A stretch of 64,000 bases of DNA from Collybiopsis luxurians FD-317 M1. Taxonomy: Eukaryota; Basidiomycota; Agaricomycetes; Agaricales; Omphalotaceae. The stretch covers positions 181,302 to 245,301 of the forward strand of contig KN834760.1 in NCBI GenBank assembly GCA_000827265.1, written 5' to 3'. A program made the position numbers and the translations under genes. The notes below the pieces were generated by a model. That model was not told the DNA's origin. It did no database searches and saw only the letters and a program-made list of their open reading frames with translations. Shown here piece after piece: positions 58,754 through 64,000 of this stretch. Within the stretch, counting starts at the first letter, position 1. Each line of letters opens with the position of its first letter.

Positions 58754-61106
58754 GAGAAATTTTTAGCTCAAAATAATTGTGGTGTTTTGTAAAATACTAG
58801 GTATCATCTTTTCGTTGTGTCCCCTTAAGGCACCCTGGAAAGAGATAAAATTCTGCTCGACAGAGTTGAAGGCCGAACATTAGAATCCAGAATCTCCTGA
58901 TATCTCTCGTGAGGTTAAGTACTCTTCGTCTGAGTTCTTCAGTTAGGCTGAAGTCAATCTTTTCACAATCAATCTTAGCAAACCCGAATTATCCTTATTC
59001 TATTCTAGATTCTACCAAGCAGATTATTTTCCACTTCCGGGCGAGAACCTGTGAGAACTCATTCTTGAATTGTCATCTCTTCTGTACACCACTATGGAGA
59101 CTGAAAAGCGGAGGCACCCGGTGAAATTAACCGTAATATTCTGTACTAGTGCTGTCCTTGGAGACAACCCAATCCGTCGAGGAGGATCATTTGGCAACAT
59201 AACACCAGGCAATCTGGTGGGTGCTATATGATCTTGGTCAGTTCCCATCTCGACCCTGACTGAAAGCAGATGTCGATGAAACCCATGATAAGGCGACGAT
59301 AGATAATGTAGAGGCCTTGAGGCTTTGGAAGAGATCCTGTAAGTATTAAGCAGAATAAGGTCGAGCAATGAGCACACAACAGTCGTTGGAACGGAGAAAA
59401 ATTTGAGACGAAGAGAATTGTATCAAGAGAAAGTGTGATAAGCTTCGAATGAGTAACGACAACCACATAAACGTCGGCATAACTGAAACAGTTCTGCCTC
59501 AGAGCATTACGCACCTATAACAGTCTTGAATACTATGCCAGTACCACTTTAAGATCGTAAACTTTAGTAACTGACTAGCCCCCAAGTCGACGTGCATTCA
59601 GGGAAATGAGCAATGCGATAGGATAAATGGAAGGAAATTAAAACGAAAGGGGAGAAAGGAAATAACAGCGAAATAGGCTCGGAGTCGGAACAGTGTGAAC
59701 ATATTTTAACGTCTATCCCGCCGTATTGTATCGTATAACCACTACACACAAAGGAATGTCCGAGGACCGCGTCCTTCTGAGAAGGATCAAAAATCAAAAA
59801 TCCAAGATCCAAAAAGATGACCGATGAAGTGGAAGGGGTAGAAAGATTCGGAGAGATCGAAAGAAAGGCTAGCGAAGAACCGATAACAACGTAAAAATGT
59901 AAAATGTAAGCGTAAACATAGACGTAGACGTTGGGCATGTGGTATAGTCTACTCGAACGTTGAACGTTGGATATTGGGCATAGTATGCAAGCAAAGCCGA
60001 CTTACCTCCCCGACGAGTACGCGGGGACGTAAGAAGCGTAAGAAGGGGTAGCCAGGTAAAGGAAAAATGGGACAGGGTGAAGCATACACATAAACCACAG
60101 AGACTCCCCTAGGGGTGGAACGTTGACAAAGAGATGAACGAAGGAAAAGAAACATGGAACGAACGAAAAGGGATGAACAGACGAACCAACGAACGAAACG
60201 AAAAGATGGTTCAAAGGAGGGATCGGTGCAAAGCAAATGACGCAAACCCGAAAAAAAAAAAAAAAACACTCACTATTCAACACCCCAGACCCAATAAGCA
60301 CCCCACCTGCCCTCTTCAAATAATCCTCCTCATTCTTATCCTCCGTATCCGTGTCCTGCCCACCGTGTCCACCACCCTATTCGCTGTCATAATGAACATC
60401 CCCAATCACATCTTCATCAAACACATTGTAGTCGGTACTTGTATCCGGCGTCGACTCGGGGACAAGATCTGTACAGAATAATGGGCGTGTTTGAGGAGGA
60501 AGGTGTCGGCTGAGACGAGGGCTTATTTGAGTTCAGGAGGTCCGGTTCCCGGTCCGGTAAAGCATGTACATAACTCTATATAATCATTGCCGCGCCTCTC
60601 CTCCCCTGTATTGCAGCAGCGTACCAGGTTTACGTTGTTCGCCGGGCGGAGCGGTTCAAATCTGACCCCGGACCCCCTTCACGTTCAATTTTGACTGTCA
60701 ACTTGGTTCGCAGATAAGGGCTCTTTTACAGCGACACTTTTGTTAGCTGCTACGGAACGTAGAACAAACTATCCCAACACTATCAAATCGTTAGTACTGC
60801 CAATCACCCTAGCGTATGTTTCGTTCTTGAGGGAAATTAATAATGACGAGGGAGGGGGTCCGACTTGTCCGAATCATTCATCTCCCGAATTAATATCGAT
60901 TACAAGATGTGATCATATGCACAGGGTATATTGAGTCCGGTTCTGATCTTTACTATTCCAAAGGCTGGCCATGCACACCAGGATTGATCATGAGAAATTA
61001 TCAGCTGTCAACTGCCAGAGTGACTATAAAGGAAGACAAGCCGCAGCTGTTCCTGCCACTCTCTTCATCGAGTGCCATCATTACCGTTGTCATACTGAAA
61101 TCAAGA
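58754..61106. other. Gene-poor 2.3-kb stretch
   Basis: No gene recognised. Minus-strand frames at 59,564-59,938 and 59,949-60,319 are long only because the plus strand is a purine-rich, low-complexity stretch with GAACGA/AACGAA repeats (about 60,130-60,210); their Phe/Ser/Val composition is that of a shadow. There is an A15 run near 60,253. The last 200 bases are AT-richer and lead into the NACHT gene. Confidence 0.4.
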
Positions 61107-64000
61107 ATGCGCAAAACCGCTTCCAACGTCAAAAAACTCTTCCGGAAAAAGAATAAAAATGTCACACCTACTGGGGGTACAGCTTCAGTTGTTGCCCCAG
61201 ATTCTGGAACTGCGTCGCAGGTATCTTCTACCCATCAATCGGGCACAAGTCCCGGGCTTAGGAATGAAATAACCACTCCTATGAATGAAGCCTTGACTTC
61301 TACCCAACAAGCGCCTGAAACTGGAGTACAGGGGCCATCTACTAATCAATCTGGCTTGCGAGCTGGGGATGTAGTAGACACCCTTGAAAGTGTTTTAGGC
61401 GTTCTGAAGGAAGTTTCAGCCCCTTTCGCACCTTTACAGGCTGCAGTAGGTGGGATTATTGAGTGCATCCATATATACAAGGTTGGTTCTGGACTGCTTA
61501 CCCTAAATAGTCAATTAATCTGTTATATAGAAAGTATCTGGAAACACAAAGGCACTTCAAGATCTTGTAGATGATCTCATCTCTCGTACAAAGGACATGA
61601 ATGAACAGTTAAACAGAGAAGACATGGATGCATTTGGAGTGAAGATTATTCAAGACTTGGCTAAGTAAGATAATCAGGTTTTTAGTCAAGGACATTGATT
61701 CCTCACTTTCTTGTAGCAAGCTGGATGGAATCAATCAAGGAGTCAAGTTACAAATGCAGAGTGGCAAATTTGAGAAGGTGTTTCAGAAAGACCAGATAGC
61801 TGAAAATATCAAAACCTTCCAAAGAAAGATTGAGGATGCATATCGGAAATGCCAGGTAAAATATGGTTAAACAGTAAAGAGATAAGACTTATGCAAATTA
61901 AACAGGAAGACCTAATTTCTGCTATTAAAGTAGACACTGGAAAAATTTTGCAGGTAATTATGAACTTATGACCAGTAAATGCAGAGAATTAATCAATGAT
62001 ATTAGGCAATGGCTCTTGCAAAGTTGTATCACTCTGCTAAGGCATTTTATGATGCAGATGTTGGTGCAGATGTGGGTGTGCAACATGTCCACCGATCTTG
62101 CCATGAGGGAACCAGAGTAAAAATCATTGATAATATTAAGAAATGGGCTGAAGACCCTAACAGTCCCTCTGGGTACTGGATCTGTGGTATGGCTGGGACA
62201 GGAAAGAGCACCATTGCCATGTCTGTATGTGAGAGCCTTGCTGAACAAGGAACTCTTGCAGGGTCTTTCTTCTGTTCACGTCAAATCCCTGAATGTAACA
62301 AATATGGGTCAATTATTCCCACCTTGGCATATCAATTAGCCAGCTATTCTAGAGGATTTGCTTTTGCGCTCAGATATGTTCTGAGCAGAAATCCTGACAT
62401 TGCCTCAAAGAAGCCAAAGGAGCAAGTGCAGAGGCTTCTCATTGACCCATGGCAAGAATTAATGACAAAAGACCAAATAAATATGAGATTGCCAGTAGTT
62501 GTTGTAGATGCTTTGGATGAATGTGAAGGTGTTGAAGTAGTACTGGACCCCCTTATAAAGGCTATTCAGGGAAATAAATTTCCCAGGATGAAGTTTCTTT
62601 TAACCAGTCGTCCAAAACATGTTATTAAGCAGCTAGTGCATTCTCATTCAAGCTCAGGGGAGATCACAAAAGTAAAAGAGTTCATTCTACATCAGGTGGA
62701 AGAAATTGAAGTTCAAGATGATATCCGGACATATGTAGAGTCAGAGCTGAAAAGTATTGCATCAGAACTAGAACTTCAGAGGCTGACAAGGTTGTGTGGA
62801 AAGCTTTTTATCTATGCTGCCACCACAGTCAAGTTTGTAAAAGGTGTAAATGAATCAGATTGGCAGCAAGAAAGGCTCACCAAATCACTAGAGCAGAGCA
62901 GGAAGTCAGAAGATCTTAATCAGTTATATATCCAGATTCTGCAAGATGCTTTTGTTGGTTTGGAACCAGAAGAGAAAGAACAAGTTTGGAGAATTTTGTA
63001 TACATTGGTTTCATTGAGTAGACCACTGACATGCAAAGGATTGGCAGAGATAGTGTCAGTATCTGAAGGGACTGTGGAGAAGATCATCAAGAGATTGCAT
63101 GCAGTTTGCTTTATGTCAGATGCCATTTACACTTTTCACCTATCTTTTCCTGAATTTATTACCAGTTCTAAGAATGATGGCAAGAGCTACAGTAGGGATA
63201 CACAACATCATAACTTGAGTCAAGTGTGTTTCAAAATATTATTGGATAAATTGAAATTCAATATATGTGATTTGCCTTCATCTTTTCTACCAGATGCAAA
63301 GGTTCAAGGATTAGACAGGAAAATCCAGGAAAATGTTGGGGACAGTCTAAAATATTGCTGTCAACATTGGAGTGACCATGTCACAATGGCACAGCCAAAG
63401 AATACCTTGATGCCAGATTTGCAGAAATTTTTACAAAAGAAAGGAGTTTTTTGGATAGAAGTCATGAATTTGATGAGGTTATTACCAAGATGTGGAGAAA
63501 GTTTGGAAGAGGTATTACAGGTATGTTGTATTTCAAAGATATATAATTGCAAAAGACCAATAAATTGTTAGGAAGTAACTGTCTTGAAGTGGGTAGAGGT
63601 GAAAAACCTACTGTTAGATCTACGAAATTTGGTGATGTTACTTGGGAGTAGCAAAGTCAATGGAATGACACCACATTTGTATCTCAGTATCATGCCATTT
63701 TGGCAAAAGAAAAGTGAACTAAAGGTTAATGTGAAAAGAGTAGTAAGATTAGAGCAGCAGGTCACACAAGGGCCTGGTACTATGCAGGTGGCATTGCTAC
63801 AAGCAACTGGAGAGGTTAATAGTGTGGCATACTCAAGTGATGGAACCAGGGTTGTGTTTGGGTCTGAAGACAGGACAGTGAGGATTTGGGATGCCACCAC
63901 TGGCACTCAGATTGGTGATCCTCTCCATGGCCATGATGATTCTGTCTGGTCAGTAGCATTTTCACCTGATGGAACCAGGATTATATCTGGGTCTTCAGAC
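61107..64000 (+). CDS. NACHT NTPase with C-terminal WD40 repeats (NLR-like), truncated by window end
   Basis: STAND-class protein of the kind used by fungi in self/non-self recognition and programmed cell death. Start [18 protein letters not shown], then a Thr/Ser-rich linker and a helical region ([39 protein letters not shown]) spread over short exons. The main exon reads [19 protein letters not shown] then the P-loop [18 protein letters not shown], Walker [13 protein letters not shown], and sensor [11 protein letters not shown] winged-helix-like stretch follows ([20 protein letters not shown]). WD40 begins near 63,800: [20 protein letters not shown], then a second repeat with [18 protein letters not shown] at the window edge. 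Codons are AT-rich, unlike the CDC7 neighbourhood. Motifs intact; the 3' end lies outside. Confidence 0.88.

Noticed and set aside
59564..60319. Two Phe/Ser-rich minus-strand frames
   Set aside because: They mirror a purine-rich low-complexity stretch on the plus strand; no start context, introns or domain.

Overview
The window looks like nuclear DNA of an Agaricomycete (mushroom-forming basidiomycete). Genes carry many short GT-AG introns of about 50-80 nt. The recognisable families are typical of that group: DUF6534 membrane proteins, a GH5 exo-beta-1,3-glucanase, a basidiomycete-type HNH protein, a dienelactone hydrolase, Cdc7 kinase, a ubiquitin protease and a NACHT-WD40 protein. All identifications come from reading the translations; no database was searched.

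Left third (1-23.1 kb): a segmentally duplicated, repeat-rich accessory region. A module made of a DUF6534 gene plus a multi-pass GPCR-like membrane protein gene occurs twice with a period of about 10 kb (5.8/10.6 kb and 15.7/20.7 kb). A third DUF6534 copy lies at 1.2 kb. Between the genes are recurring non-coding blocks, remnants of a coiled-coil protein gene, a Tc1/mariner-like MITE (TA flanks), a hAT-like MITE with a perfect 8-bp target duplication, and a GC-rich insertion bounded by 38-bp direct repeats.

Middle (23.2-33.5 kb): ordinary gene-dense DNA with a dienelactone hydrolase (-), a single-pass membrane protein with a repeated galactose-binding-like ectodomain (+), a Ubp1-like deubiquitinase (+) and a GH5 glucanase (+). 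The hydrolase appears to need one AT-AG intron at its catalytic-cysteine codon region.

Island (about 35.2-45.4 kb): an AT-rich segment flanked by two diverged direct repeats (34.25-35.18 and 45.40-46.26 kb). It holds the most unusual object in the window: a minus-strand gene (41,880 to about 37,229) that starts with ordinary exons and then runs through 42 consecutive sites of the form acceptor AG, exactly three bases, donor GT. The sites are separated by intron-sized spacers of 52-85 nt (one of 175). If spliced, this is a train of 42 one-codon exons, all in phase and all sense. The island also has a Pol III-type tRNA-like unit, a telomere-like CCCTAA run and a strong GC hairpin.

Right part (46.5-64 kb): an uncharacterised many-exon gene, a well-preserved DUF6534 gene (49.8 kb), a broken RNase H fragment, an HNH gene (-), CDC7 (+), a damaged ketopantoate hydroxymethyltransferase gene, a gene-poor stretch, and a NACHT NTPase with WD40 repeats that runs off the window end.
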